A stretch of DNA of 64,000 nucleotides from Rhizobium redzepovicii (GTDB taxonomy: Bacteria > Pseudomonadota > Alphaproteobacteria > Rhizobiales > Rhizobiaceae): contig NZ_JAILYH010000008.1 of assembly GCF_019793435.1 (NCBI RefSeq), forward strand, positions 248,001-312,000. Reading direction: 5' to 3'. The position numbers and the translations under genes were made by a program. Every line of letters begins with the position of its first letter. Within the stretch, counting starts at the first letter, position 1. The notes beneath the pieces were generated by a model. That model was not told the origin of the DNA, did not search any database, and was given only the letters and a program-made list of their open reading frames with translations. Shown piece after piece: positions 45,170-53,737 of this stretch.

Positions 45170-46192
45170 TTACGGCAGATTGTCCTTCAGGAATATGTCG
45201 AGGCGGATGCGCTCCTGCGCTGCGATGACGGCAAGGCCGTCCGCTTTGGCTTTCAATATGCGGATGGCGCTGCGCACTTCATGGCCGGCGTCCTGGTTGA
45301 GGATCGCATCGATCGTGTTGTCGATGAGCGCTGCGCGCGTATGTGCGGTCAGTTCGTGGGCAACCACGGTCAGCGTCCGGTCGGCAGCCTTCTCCTTCAG
45401 CGCCCGAATGAGGCCGCGATTGCCGGCGCCGAGGCTGTAGATGCCGACGATGCCGGCATTCCCGAGTGCATCGGCAACCAGCCTGTGGGCGACCTCGGGG
45501 TCGTCGCGGCCTTCGAGAACCGGCAGGATCGCAAGATCGGGAAATTCTTCTGCCATCACAGCGGCAAAACCTTCCAGCCGCTCGCGATGGTCGCGCACCA
45601 GCATGGAGCCGGCGAGCACGGCGATCTCACCCTTTCGCGGCCCGAGAAATCGGCCGAGCAGACGCGCCGCCGTCCGGCCGGCCGCGATATTGTCGACGCC
45701 GGCATAATGATGGCGAAGCGACCCGGTGAGATCGGAAACCAGGGTGACGATGGGAAAGCGCTCGCGCACCAGTCTGTCGACGACGGCGCGCACTTCAGGC
45801 GCATCGGTCGCGACCATCGCGATGCCGCAAGGCTTTTCCCGGGAAAGCCCTTCGAGCACGGAGACCAGGGCGGCCGGATCGAAGGCCGGCACCTCGATGA
45901 TGCGGATATCGGTGCGCTCGGCCGGCGAGCGCAGAACCGCCTGCCGGATCTCGGCATTCAGCCCATGCATGAAGGAATTGTCGCTGGCGGGCAGGATAAA
46001 GACCAGCGGATAGGTGCGCCCCTTGGCAAGATTTGCGGCGGCCACGTCCCTGATATAACCGAGGTCGCGGATTGCGGTCTCGACCTTCTCCCGCGTGACG
46101 TGACGCACGCCCGGGCGCTGGTTGAGAACCCGGTCGACAGTCGCAAGGCTGACCCCGGCGGCGGCTGCGATATCGTGAACTGTTGGCCTCAT
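45170..46192 (-). CDS. LacI-family regulator of the xyl genes
   Basis: This 340-residue regulator has a helix-turn-helix (TVHDIAAAAGVSLATVDRVL), hinge and sugar-binding domain of the type that senses pentoses (GVDNIAAGRTAARLLGRFLG). ATG 46192 has AGGAG five bases upstream; ATG 46195 is too close. It leads the xylB-xylA operon, and a near-perfect palindrome at 46225-46242 is its likely autoregulatory operator. Confidence 0.88.
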   Translation of the reverse strand: MRPTVHDIAAAAGVSLATVDRVLNQRPGVRHVTREKVETAIRDLGYIRDVAAANLAKGRTYPLVFILPASDNSFMHGLNAEIRQAVLRSPAERTDIRIIEVPAFDPAALVSVLEGLSREKPCGIAMVATDAPEVRAVVDRLVRERFPIVTLVSDLTGSLRHHYAGVDNIAAGRTAARLLGRFLGPRKGEIAVLAGSMLVRDHRERLEGFAAVMAEEFPDLAILPVLEGRDDPEVAHRLVADALGNAGIVGIYSLGAGNRGLIRALKEKAADRTLTVVAHELTAHTRAALIDNTIDAILNQDAGHEVRSAIRILKAKADGLAVIAAQERIRLDIFLKDNLP

Positions 46193-46224
46193 CATTCCTC
46201 CTGACGAGACCATTAGCGCCAAAC

Positions 46225-46242
46225 TTGATGTACGTAAATCAA
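46225..46242. promoter_or_regulatory. Palindromic operator upstream of the xyl regulator
   Basis: TTGATGTACGTAAATCAA pairs eight of nine positions about a CG centre, the symmetry of LacI-family operators. It lies ~33 bases upstream of the regulator gene. Confidence 0.65.
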
Positions 46243-46353
46243 AAAATCGAACAGGCCGATTGGCGCACTGTTTTTCCCGCCGGCCGTCTGCTTGGGACCA
46301 AGCCGACCGAGGATTACATGCTGATGACATAAGGGCTGGAAAACGGCAAATAA

Positions 46354-46377
46354 AAAGGTCCTCCGGAGAGGACCTTT
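46354..46377 (-). terminator. Terminator after the MFS efflux gene
   Basis: AAAGGTCCTC and GAGGACCTTT form a perfect 10-bp stem with a CGGA loop, followed on the minus strand by TTTATTTGCC. Confidence 0.9.
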
Positions 46378-46399
46378 CCATGGGGCGGCAGGCCGGAGG

Positions 46400-47998
46400 T
46401 CAGTGGCCGCCACCGCCTCCCCCACCTTGCGGTGCGGGTTTCTTGATCATCGCGACACCGAAGATCATCGCAACGAAAAGCGCGGTCAGGATCAGGAACA
46501 CGTCGCTGAAGGACAGGATCACCGCCTGCTTGGTGGCGAGGCCGACCATCTGCTTGATCGCAACCGAGGCGCCATCCATGCCGTATGTGTTGAAATTGGC
46601 GGTCATATTGTTCATCTGGTCGATCGCCGCCGGATTGCCCCAGTCCATATTTTCCCGCAGGCGCTCGTAATGCACGTCCTGCCGGTTGGTGAGCACGGTG
46701 TTGATCACAGCAAGGCCGACGGCGCCGCCGAGGTTTCTGGTCAGGTTGAACAGGCCGGATGCGCCGCGGATGCGCGAGGGCGGCATCGTGCCGAGCGCGA
46801 TGTTGTTGATCGGCACCATGCACATCATCAGCCCGAAACCGCGCAGGATCTGCGGGATGAACAGTTCGTAAAAATCCCAATCCGCCGTCAGGTGGATCAT
46901 GATGTATGTGCCGGCGGCAAAGCTGATGAAACCGATCACCATCATCAGGCGCAGGTCCATCTTCGTCGACAGCCGGCCGGCGATCGGTGCGGTGAAGAAC
47001 ATCGCAAGCCCGGAGACGAACATCGTCTGGCCGATCATCAGCGAATCATAGCCGCGGATGCGGCCGAGATAGACCGGGTAAATATAGGTGAGACCATAGA
47101 GGCCGATACCCATGACGAAGGAGAAGATCGAGCCGAAGGAGAAATTCCGGTTCGCAAAGGCCTTGAGATCGACGACGGGGAACTCCACCGTGAAGGCGCG
47201 ATAGAAGAAGATGATGGCTCCAACGCCCGAGGCGACGGCGGCAATTGCGATGGAACTGTCGTTGAACCAGTCGTTCGAATTGCCCTCTTCGAGCACATAT
47301 TCCATCGTGCCCAGGAAGATGCCCATCGAGATCAGTCCCCACCAGTCGAACTTCTTGAAGAGCGACAGTTCCGGCTTGTCGAAATCGATGAAGTTCCAGG
47401 TGACGATGGTAACGATGATGCCGGGAACGATATTGACGAGGAACAGCCAGTGCCAGGAGAAAGCGTGGCTAAGATAACCGCCGACCGTCGGGCCGATGGT
47501 CGGCGCCAGCGTCGCGATCAGGCCGATGATCGGCGAAACGATGCTGCGCTTCGACGCCGGGAAGATGGTGAAGGCGGCCGCGAACACCGACGGGATCATG
47601 CCGCCGCCGATGAAGCCTTGAATGGCGCGGTAGACGATCATCTGGTCGATATTGGTCGCCGTCGCGGCGAGCGCGCTCGCCATGGTGAAACCGGCGGCCG
47701 AGATCGCGAAAAGATAACGCGTCGAAATGATCCGCGCCAGCGTGCCCGAAAGCGGGATCATGATCACCTCAGCGATCAGATAGGCCGTCTGCACCCAGCC
47801 GACCTCGTCGCTGCCGGCCGAAAGGCCAGCCTGGATTTCGGCGAGCGAGGCCGAGACGATCTGAATGTCGAGGATCGACATGAACATGCCGAGCACCATC
47901 GCGAAGAAGGCGATGAGCTTCCTCGGATCCATGCGCTCGTCGGCGTGGGCAGGCGCTGCCGGAATCGTTCCCGCTGTTGCTGTCGCGCTTCCGGCCAT
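46400..47998 (-). CDS. rmrB: DHA2-family multidrug efflux permease (EmrB/RmrB-like)
   Basis: This 532-residue protein has 14 membrane helices with the DHA2 motifs LDIQIVSASLAEIQ, VQTAYLIAEVIMIPLSGTLA and GGGMIPSVFAAAFTIFP. It resembles RmrB of R. etli, an exporter of flavonoids and other toxic compounds that works with a membrane-fusion partner. The C-terminus is Gly-rich (PQGGGGGGGH). The RmrA-like gene lies just upstream in the same operon, controlled from the TetR operator region. The symbol rests on resemblance and context. Confidence 0.85.
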   Translation of the reverse strand: MAGSATATAGTIPAAPAHADERMDPRKLIAFFAMVLGMFMSILDIQIVSASLAEIQAGLSAGSDEVGWVQTAYLIAEVIMIPLSGTLARIISTRYLFAISAAGFTMASALAATATNIDQMIVYRAIQGFIGGGMIPSVFAAAFTIFPASKRSIVSPIIGLIATLAPTIGPTVGGYLSHAFSWHWLFLVNIVPGIIVTIVTWNFIDFDKPELSLFKKFDWWGLISMGIFLGTMEYVLEEGNSNDWFNDSSIAIAAVASGVGAIIFFYRAFTVEFPVVDLKAFANRNFSFGSIFSFVMGIGLYGLTYIYPVYLGRIRGYDSLMIGQTMFVSGLAMFFTAPIAGRLSTKMDLRLMMVIGFISFAAGTYIMIHLTADWDFYELFIPQILRGFGLMMCMVPINNIALGTMPPSRIRGASGLFNLTRNLGGAVGLAVINTVLTNRQDVHYERLRENMDWGNPAAIDQMNNMTANFNTYGMDGASVAIKQMVGLATKQAVILSFSDVFLILTALFVAMIFGVAMIKKPAPQGGGGGGGH

Positions 47999-48025
47999 CG
48001 GAGAACCTCCGCCTTGTCTACAGGC

Positions 48026-49246
48026 TCACTTGCTCGGCGCCGTGCGGGTATCGACGTCGACGACGACGCTGAGGCCCGCGCGCAGACGCCCGCTGTCGAG
48101 CGCGTCCTGCGGTAGCGCGATGCGCACCGGCACGCGTTGTATCACCTTGGTGAAATTGCCCGTCGCATTTTCCGGCGGCAGCAGTGAGAACACCGAGCCG
48201 GACGCCGGCGAGATCGATTCGACGGTACCGACGACAGGATGGTCGCTATAGGCATCGACATGGACGTTGACCTTCGAGCCCGCAACCAGATGCTGGATCT
48301 GCGTTTCCTTGAAGTTGGCGTCGATATAGAGCTCACGCACCGGAACGAGCGCCATCAGGCGTTGGCCGGGCGAAACGAGATCGCCTTCCTGGACCGAGCG
48401 GTTGCCGACGATACCGTCATAGGGCGCCTTAAGCACGGTGAAGGAGAGGTCACGGGCGGCCTTGTCGCGCGAAATTTCCAGCGACCGAACCGAACCTTCG
48501 GCCTCCTTGCGCTGCGCCTGAAGGATGGTGATGTTGGCCTGCGCGGCGGTGATATTGGCATCGCCGCCGGCAAGATTGGCCTTGGCCTGGTCGAGCGCGA
48601 TATTGGCATTGTCGAGATCGGCGGCAGTGCCGACCGACTTCGCCTGCAGCTCGCTCTGGCGCTTCTGGGTAATCTCGGCACCGCGAACGGCCGCTTCGAG
48701 TGCCACCTTTTGCGCCCGCGCCTGTACGAGGCTGGCATTGGCGCCTTCGATCTGCGCGTCGATGCGCTGCAGCGAAAGCTGTTCGGTGGCGATCTGGGCC
48801 TGCGCCTGATCGAGGGCGTTCTGATAGTCGCCGTTATCAAGCGTGGCAAGCACGTCGCCCGCTTTGACTTCCTGGTTGGCGACCACATTCACCTTCGCGA
48901 CGTAGCCCGTGACCTTCGGCGAAATCGTTGCGATATCGCCCTCGATATAGGCGTCGTCGGTCGACACCATGAAGCGGCCGTTCGTCCACCATTCGTAACC
49001 ATACCAGCCGCCACCCGCCAGAATGGCGAGCACGACGATCGGCAGTACCGGGCTGCGGCGCTTCTTCGGAGCTGCAGGTGCAGCGACCGGAGCTGAAGCC
49101 GGCGCCGACTGCGCGGGGGCAGACGGCTTTTCCAGGGCTTCCGCCATCGGAGCTTCGGCAACGGTAGCGACTTCGGCCTTTGCCTCTTCGGCTTCGGCGT
49201 TTTCGCTGACAATCCGCGCGACGTTGCTTTTCTGGTTGCTCGACAT
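48026..49246 (-). CDS. rmrA: HlyD-family efflux adaptor (EmrA/RmrA-like)
   Basis: This 406-residue membrane-fusion protein has a cytosolic Ala/Pro/Glu-rich start (residues 1-65), one membrane helix (PVLPIVVLAILAGGGWYGYEW), a biotinyl-lipoyl half (STDDAYIEGDIATISPKVTGYV), a long coiled-coil hairpin (130-250) and a C-terminal beta-barrel. It links the inner-membrane exporter to an outer-membrane channel. ATG 49246 (MSSNQKSN) is used. It is first in the operon and follows the TetR operators. Confidence 0.87.
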   Translation of the reverse strand: MSSNQKSNVARIVSENAEAEEAKAEVATVAEAPMAEALEKPSAPAQSAPASAPVAAPAAPKKRRSPVLPIVVLAILAGGGWYGYEWWTNGRFMVSTDDAYIEGDIATISPKVTGYVAKVNVVANQEVKAGDVLATLDNGDYQNALDQAQAQIATEQLSLQRIDAQIEGANASLVQARAQKVALEAAVRGAEITQKRQSELQAKSVGTAADLDNANIALDQAKANLAGGDANITAAQANITILQAQRKEAEGSVRSLEISRDKAARDLSFTVLKAPYDGIVGNRSVQEGDLVSPGQRLMALVPVRELYIDANFKETQIQHLVAGSKVNVHVDAYSDHPVVGTVESISPASGSVFSLLPPENATGNFTKVIQRVPVRIALPQDALDSGRLRAGLSVVVDVDTRTAPSK

Positions 49247-49278
49247 GACCACTTTACCGATCTTGGAGTAAATAATCG

Positions 49279-49351
49279 AACTGAACGGTTCGGTTCAGTT
49301 GACTTAAACCTGTTTTATCGTCATATCAAGATGTATAGAACCAATCGGTTC
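49279..49351. promoter_or_regulatory. TetR-type operators between efflux operon and regulator
   Basis: AACTGAAC-6-GTTCAGTT (49279-49300) is a perfect 8-bp dyad, and GAACC-4-GGTTC (49338-49351) is a related smaller dyad. Both share the GAAC/GTTC half-site and lie between the divergent genes, fitting repressor control of both. Confidence 0.75.
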
Positions 49352-49398
49352 GATTTCTTTAAAGAAAATGCGAAACCGTGAACACGGTTAATAGAGAT

Positions 49399-50079
49399 AT
49401 GACGTTGAAACCCGACCACGCCGCCGTCTTCAGCCCTCCCGTTGGCGGAGGCAGGTTTGCCGCGGGCGAAGACCCGGCCAAGCGCCAGCAGATTCTCGCC
49501 GGCGCCAAGCGTGTCTTCATGAAGATGGGCTTCGACGCCGCCAGCATGAACGACGTGACGCGCGAGGCCGGCGTCTCCAAGGGCACCCTCTACGTCTATT
49601 TCACCAACAAGGAAGAACTGTTTTCGGCGATGATCGAGGCCGAGCGCGCCGCCTTCGTGGCGACCGTACGGACAGCCCTTGCCGAACATGACGATCCCGA
49701 AGCCGGCCTGTACGAATTCGGCATAAGCTTCGTCACCCATATGACCGATGAAAAGGTCATCAACGCGATGCGCACCGTTCTTGGCGTGCGCGACCGCATG
49801 CCGGTGCTCTGTCAACGCTTCTTCAAAGGCCCGGAAAACCTGCGCACCATCATGCGCGATTTCCTCGAACGGCAGATCACCGAAGGCAGGCTCGAGATCG
49901 ACGATATCGATCTGGCTGCCGGCCAGTTTCTCGACCTTGCCAGCGGCAGTTTCTTCAAGCTCCGCCTGTTCGGAAGCATGGAAGAGCCGCCGCATCGCGA
50001 CGAAATCGAGCGCGTCATCCGCGGCGCGATCCGGGTCTTCATGGCCGCCTACGGCGCGCGCCGGCACGAGAGCGCCTGA
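49399..50079 (+). CDS. TetR-family regulator of the efflux operon
   Basis: This 226-residue protein has a TetR helix-turn-helix (FMKMGFDAASMNDVTREAGVSKGTLYVYFTNKEELFSAM) and an all-helical ligand domain. The start is uncertain: ATG 49399 or GTG 49378. It is divergent from the RmrAB-like genes and the dyads between them are its probable operators. Flavonoid-type inducers are a family-level expectation. Confidence 0.9.
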   Translation: MTLKPDHAAVFSPPVGGGRFAAGEDPAKRQQILAGAKRVFMKMGFDAASMNDVTREAGVSKGTLYVYFTNKEELFSAMIEAERAAFVATVRTALAEHDDPEAGLYEFGISFVTHMTDEKVINAMRTVLGVRDRMPVLCQRFFKGPENLRTIMRDFLERQITEGRLEIDDIDLAAGQFLDLASGSFFKLRLFGSMEEPPHRDEIERVIRGAIRVFMAAYGARRHESA

Positions 50080-50184
50080 CCGCATCCTTGACGGCCGCTG
50101 CCGACCGGCCGAAACTCCGCAACTACGATCAAACCCGGCTGCCGGCATTTCTCTAAGAAAGAAGCGGTAACAAGGGGAGTAAGG

Positions 50185-51024
50185 ATGAGCGCCATCGCAC
50201 GGGCGATATGGTTCATAGAGAGCCATTTCGAAAGCGATCTATCGCTGGAAGAGATATCGGAAGCAGCCGGATTGTCGCGTTACCACCTGTCACGCGTCTT
50301 CGGGCTCGTCACCGGCCACTCGATCAGCGGCTATATCAGAGGACGGCGCCTCAGCCGCGCCTTGCCGGCGCTTGTCGGCGGCTCATCCACCATTCTCGAG
50401 GTTGCGCTTTGCTCGGGCTACGGCTCGCACGAAGCCTTCACCCGTGCCTTCCGCGACCAGTTCGGCATGACGCCGGATGCGGTGCGCCGGCAGGGGCACG
50501 CCCGTAACCTTGTCTTGCTGGAGCCGATCAGAATGGACCCCGCCCACCTCAACAACCTCGAACCGCCCCGCTTCGAAACCCTTCAGCCGATGCTCTTTGC
50601 CGGCCTGCAGGAGATCTACCCCTATGGCGGCAATGCCGCCATTCCCTCGCTCTGGCAGAAGTTCAATGCCCATTTCGGCCATATTTCGGGCCAGAAAGGC
50701 AACGTCGCCTACGGCATCTGCACGCATATCGACGGCGAAGCGGAGAAATTCCGCTATATGGCCGCGGCCGAAATCTCCGATGCCGGTGATCTGCCGGCGG
50801 ATTTTGCAACGCTCAAGCTTCCGGGCCAGCGCTACGTCGTCTTCACCCATCGCGGCCATGTCTCCGGCATCCCCGCGACCATGCACCGGATTTTCGGCAC
50901 ATGGTGGCCGACCTCCGGCCTGGAGCATGGCGAGACCCCCGACATGTTCGAACGCTACGACGAGCGCTTCGACCCCTATACCGGCATGGGCGTCACCGAA
51001 ATCTGGCTGCCGATCAGAGCATGA
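50185..51024 (+). CDS. AraC-family regulator with GyrI-like effector domain
   Basis: This 279-residue regulator has an N-terminal double helix-turn-helix (residues 5-100: LSLEEISEAAGLSRYHLSRVF and ILEVALCSGYGSHEAFTRAFRDQFGMTP) and a C-terminal GyrI-like domain that binds small drugs (residues 120-279). This order is typical of Rob/MarA-like multidrug regulators. ATG 50185 follows GGGGAG. Its last two codons and stop fall in a RIME-type repeat. Confidence 0.9.
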   Translation: MSAIARAIWFIESHFESDLSLEEISEAAGLSRYHLSRVFGLVTGHSISGYIRGRRLSRALPALVGGSSTILEVALCSGYGSHEAFTRAFRDQFGMTPDAVRRQGHARNLVLLEPIRMDPAHLNNLEPPRFETLQPMLFAGLQEIYPYGGNAAIPSLWQKFNAHFGHISGQKGNVAYGICTHIDGEAEKFRYMAAAEISDAGDLPADFATLKLPGQRYVVFTHRGHVSGIPATMHRIFGTWWPTSGLEHGETPDMFERYDERFDPYTGMGVTEIWLPIRA

Positions 51025-51070
51025 TGCCGGAAAGTGTGAGCGGTTTTCGGACGACATCATCCTCTTCTAG
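51016..51070. repeat. RIME-type palindromic repeat
   Basis: AGAGCATGATGCCGGAAAGTGTG...CGGACGACATCATCCTCTTCT is an imperfect palindrome (CATGATG/CATCATC arms) related to the AGAGCATGATG element at 62925. It overlaps the 3' end of the AraC gene. Confidence 0.7.
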
Positions 51071-51092
51071 GGAATAAAAGTCACATCGATCT

Positions 51093-51178
51093 CGTATACC
51101 CCCTTGCGACGCTTGCGTGGCAGGCCGCCGACATTACATTGCGCGCGTCATTCATCATGTGACGCAAAGAGGTATACG
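51093..51178 (+). promoter_or_regulatory. Structured 5' leader of terC, possible RNA switch
   Basis: CGTATACC (51093-51100) is perfectly complementary to GGTATACG (51171-51178), and CTTGCG (51103-51108) pairs with CGC-a-AAG (51163-51169). This closes a large loop and buries the AAGAGG ribosome binding site (51167-51172). A competing hairpin GCGTCA/TGACGC (51145-51165) uses the same CGC, so the two folds exclude each other. It does not match the yybP-ykoY manganese riboswitch as I know it. Confidence 0.5.
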
Positions 51179-51181
51179 CTG

Positions 51182-51931
51182 ATGCAGGAAATCATGACGC
51201 TCATTCAGGATCCGGCCGCCTGGGTGGCGCTCATCACGCTGGTGGTGATGGAAGTCGTTCTCGGGATCGACAATCTGATCTTCATTTCCATTCTCACCAA
51301 CAAACTGCCGCCCGAGCACCGGGAGAAGGCCCGCAAGATCGGCATCGGTCTGGCGCTGGTCATGCGCCTGGGACTGCTCGGCACCGTCGCCTGGATCGTG
51401 CAACTGACCGAACCGTTGTTCGAGGCCTTCGGACACGGCTTCTCCTGGAAGGACCTGATCCTGATCGCCGGCGGCCTGTTCCTCGTCTGGAAAGCCACCA
51501 AGGAAATTCACCACACCGTCGACCCCGTGGACCATCAGGAGGATTTCATCGCGAAATCCGTCACAACCGGCTTCGCATCGGCAATCGGCCAGATCCTGCT
51601 GCTCGATCTTGTCTTCTCCGTCGACAGCATCATCACCGCCGTCGGCATGACCCCGCATCTGCCGATCATGGTGATCGCCGTCATCGCCGCCGTCACCGTC
51701 ATGCTGGTGGCCGCAAACCCGCTTGCCAACTTCATCGAGCGGAACCCGACGATCGTCATGCTGGCGCTCGCCTTCCTGCTGATGATCGGCACGACGCTGA
51801 TCGCCGAAGGCATGGGCTTCCATGTGCCGAAGGGCTACATCTACGCCGCCATGGCCTTCTCGGCAGCGGTCGAGGTGCTGAACATGATCGCGCGCAACGC
51901 CCGCAAGCAGAAACGCGACGGCGCCCACTGA
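51182..51931 (+). CDS. TerC-family membrane protein
   Basis: This 249-residue protein has seven or more helices with the TerC motifs [15 protein letters not shown] near residue 25 and [16 protein letters not shown] near 140, whose Asp residues are thought to bind manganese or another cation. Family members export manganese or support metal loading of exported proteins, and link to tellurite resistance. ATG 51182 follows AAGAGG. The C-terminus is basic. It is preceded by a foldable leader. Confidence 0.9.
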   Translation: MQEIMTLIQDPAAWVALITLVVMEVVLGIDNLIFISILTNKLPPEHREKARKIGIGLALVMRLGLLGTVAWIVQLTEPLFEAFGHGFSWKDLILIAGGLFLVWKATKEIHHTVDPVDHQEDFIAKSVTTGFASAIGQILLLDLVFSVDSIITAVGMTPHLPIMVIAVIAAVTVMLVAANPLANFIERNPTIVMLALAFLLMIGTTLIAEGMGFHVPKGYIYAAMAFSAAVEVLNMIARNARKQKRDGAH

Positions 51932-52173
51932 GACGGAAGCGGGACGGCGCGTCGCAACCGGCGCACCGTCCTCACTGCCCCGGGCCTTTGCAGACGTGGT
52001 TTTTCTTGACGCGCCCGGTTGAATATGGCCTAAGGCCAGCCGAACGGACGATCGGCGGATAGTGCGGGCGCATGCCCTTTTTCGGCCGGTTTGCCGATGA
52101 AGATATCTGCATCCTTCGGCCGCACGTCGCTTTCCCCGGAAAGCCGTCCGGCGTTCATTGACGGGCCATACCA
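51932..52173. other. Intergenic region before gltX
   Basis: This 242-base gap between terC and gltX contains no credible gene. It must hold the gltX promoter. I see no clear terminator or repeat. Confidence 0.5.
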
Positions 52174-53628
52174 ATGACAACTTCCGGCGTCCGCGTCCGC
52201 ATCGCTCCCTCGCCGACCGGCGAGCCGCATGTCGGCACCGCTTACATCGCTCTCTTCAACTACCTTTTCGCCAAGAAGCACGGCGGCGAGTTCATCCTGC
52301 GCATCGAGGATACCGACGCGACGCGCTCGACCCCGGAATTCGAGACAAAGGTATTGGATGCCCTGAAATGGTGCGGGCTGGAATGGAAGGAAGGCCCTGA
52401 TATCGGCGGTCCCTACGGTCCCTATCGCCAGTCCGACCGCAAGCCGATGTACCAGCCTTACGCTGAGGAACTGCTGGACAAGGGCCACGCCTTCCGCTGT
52501 TTCTGCACGCCCGCGCGTCTAGAACAGATGCGCGAGGCGCAGCGCGCCGCCGGCAAGCCGCCGAAATATGACGGCCTCTGCCTCAGCCTGACGGCCGAGG
52601 AAGTGACCTCGCGCATGGCAGCCGGCGAGACGACCGTCATCCGCATGAAGATCCCGGCTGAAGGCTCCTGCGACTTCACCGACGGCGTCTACGGCGATGT
52701 CTCCATCCCCTGGGATTCCGTCGACATGCAGGTGCTGATCAAGGCCGACGGCATGCCGACCTATCACATGGCCAACGTCATCGACGACCATCTGATGAAG
52801 ATCACCCATGTGGCGCGCGGCGAGGAATGGCTGGCTTCGGTGCCGAAGCACATCCTGCTCTATCGCTATTTCGGCTGGGACCAGCCGGTCTTCATGCATC
52901 TGTCGCTGATGCGCAATGCCGACAAGTCCAAGCTGTCGAAGCGCAAGAACCCGACCTCGATCTCCTATTATTCGGCGCTCGGTTATATCCCCGAGGCGCT
53001 GATGAACTTCCTCGGCCTGTTCTTCATCCAGATCGCCGAAGGCGAAGAGCTGCTTACGATGGACGAGCTGTCGGAAAAGTTCGACCCGGAGAACCTTTCC
53101 AAGGCCGGCGCGATCTTCGATATCCAGAAGCTCGACTGGCTGAACGGCCGCTGGATCCGCGAGAAACTGTCCGAAGAGGAATTCCAGGCGCGGGTGCTCA
53201 GCTGGGCGATGGAAAACGACCGCCTGAAGGCGGGTCTCCGCCTGTCGCAGACGCGCATTTCCAAGCTCGGCGAGCTGCCCGATCTCGCCGGTTTCCTGCT
53301 GAAGTCCGATCTCGGCCTGCAGCCGTCCGACTTCGCCAAGATCAAGTCTCCGCCGGAAGAGATCCTGGAGATCCTCAACACCGTTCAGCCGGATCTGGAA
53401 AAGATCCTGGAATGGAATGTCGAGACGATCGAGGCGGAGCTGCGCGCCGTTGCCGACCGCATGGGCAAGAAGCTGAAGGTCGTGGTTTCGCCGCTCTTCG
53501 TCGCCGTGTCAGGCTCGTCGCGTTCGCTGCCGCTCTTCGATTCCATGGCGATCCTCGGCCGCTCCGTCGTGCGCCAGCGCCTGAAGCTCGCATCCCAGGC
53601 CGTCGCCGCCCTCGTCGGCTCGAAATGA
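52174..53628 (+). CDS. gltX: Glutamyl-tRNA synthetase
   Basis: This 484-residue class I enzyme charges tRNA with glutamate. The nucleotide-binding motifs are APSPTGEPHVGTAYIALFN (HIGH-like HVGT) and SKLSKRKNPTS (KMSKS-like). The catalytic domain has LRIEDTDATRS and the helical anticodon-binding region lies after residue 330. Rhizobia usually lack GlnRS, so this enzyme probably also charges tRNA-Gln for the GatCAB amidotransferase. The next gene is lysS, an arrangement known in Rhizobiaceae. Confidence 0.96.
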   Translation: MTTSGVRVRIAPSPTGEPHVGTAYIALFNYLFAKKHGGEFILRIEDTDATRSTPEFETKVLDALKWCGLEWKEGPDIGGPYGPYRQSDRKPMYQPYAEELLDKGHAFRCFCTPARLEQMREAQRAAGKPPKYDGLCLSLTAEEVTSRMAAGETTVIRMKIPAEGSCDFTDGVYGDVSIPWDSVDMQVLIKADGMPTYHMANVIDDHLMKITHVARGEEWLASVPKHILLYRYFGWDQPVFMHLSLMRNADKSKLSKRKNPTSISYYSALGYIPEALMNFLGLFFIQIAEGEELLTMDELSEKFDPENLSKAGAIFDIQKLDWLNGRWIREKLSEEEFQARVLSWAMENDRLKAGLRLSQTRISKLGELPDLAGFLLKSDLGLQPSDFAKIKSPPEEILEILNTVQPDLEKILEWNVETIEAELRAVADRMGKKLKVVVSPLFVAVSGSSRSLPLFDSMAILGRSVVRQRLKLASQAVAALVGSK

Positions 53629-53737
53629 CAGCCGAAGCCCTCCCCCTTGTGGGGAGGGTCAGGCCGAGCCAGCCGCCGCGCTTCGAACCGCGGAAGCATT
53701 GATTTAGAATTCGTGCCGCATCGATGAGGCGAATGAC

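Noticed and set aside
46403..48115. 570-codon open frame on + opposite the efflux permease
   Set aside because: Its composition (Arg/Asp/His-rich, low complexity) is typical of an antisense shadow; the opposite strand has a clear 14-helix transporter.
51093..51178. yybP-ykoY manganese riboswitch before terC
   Set aside because: The conserved loop sequences I know for that class are not present; only the position fits.
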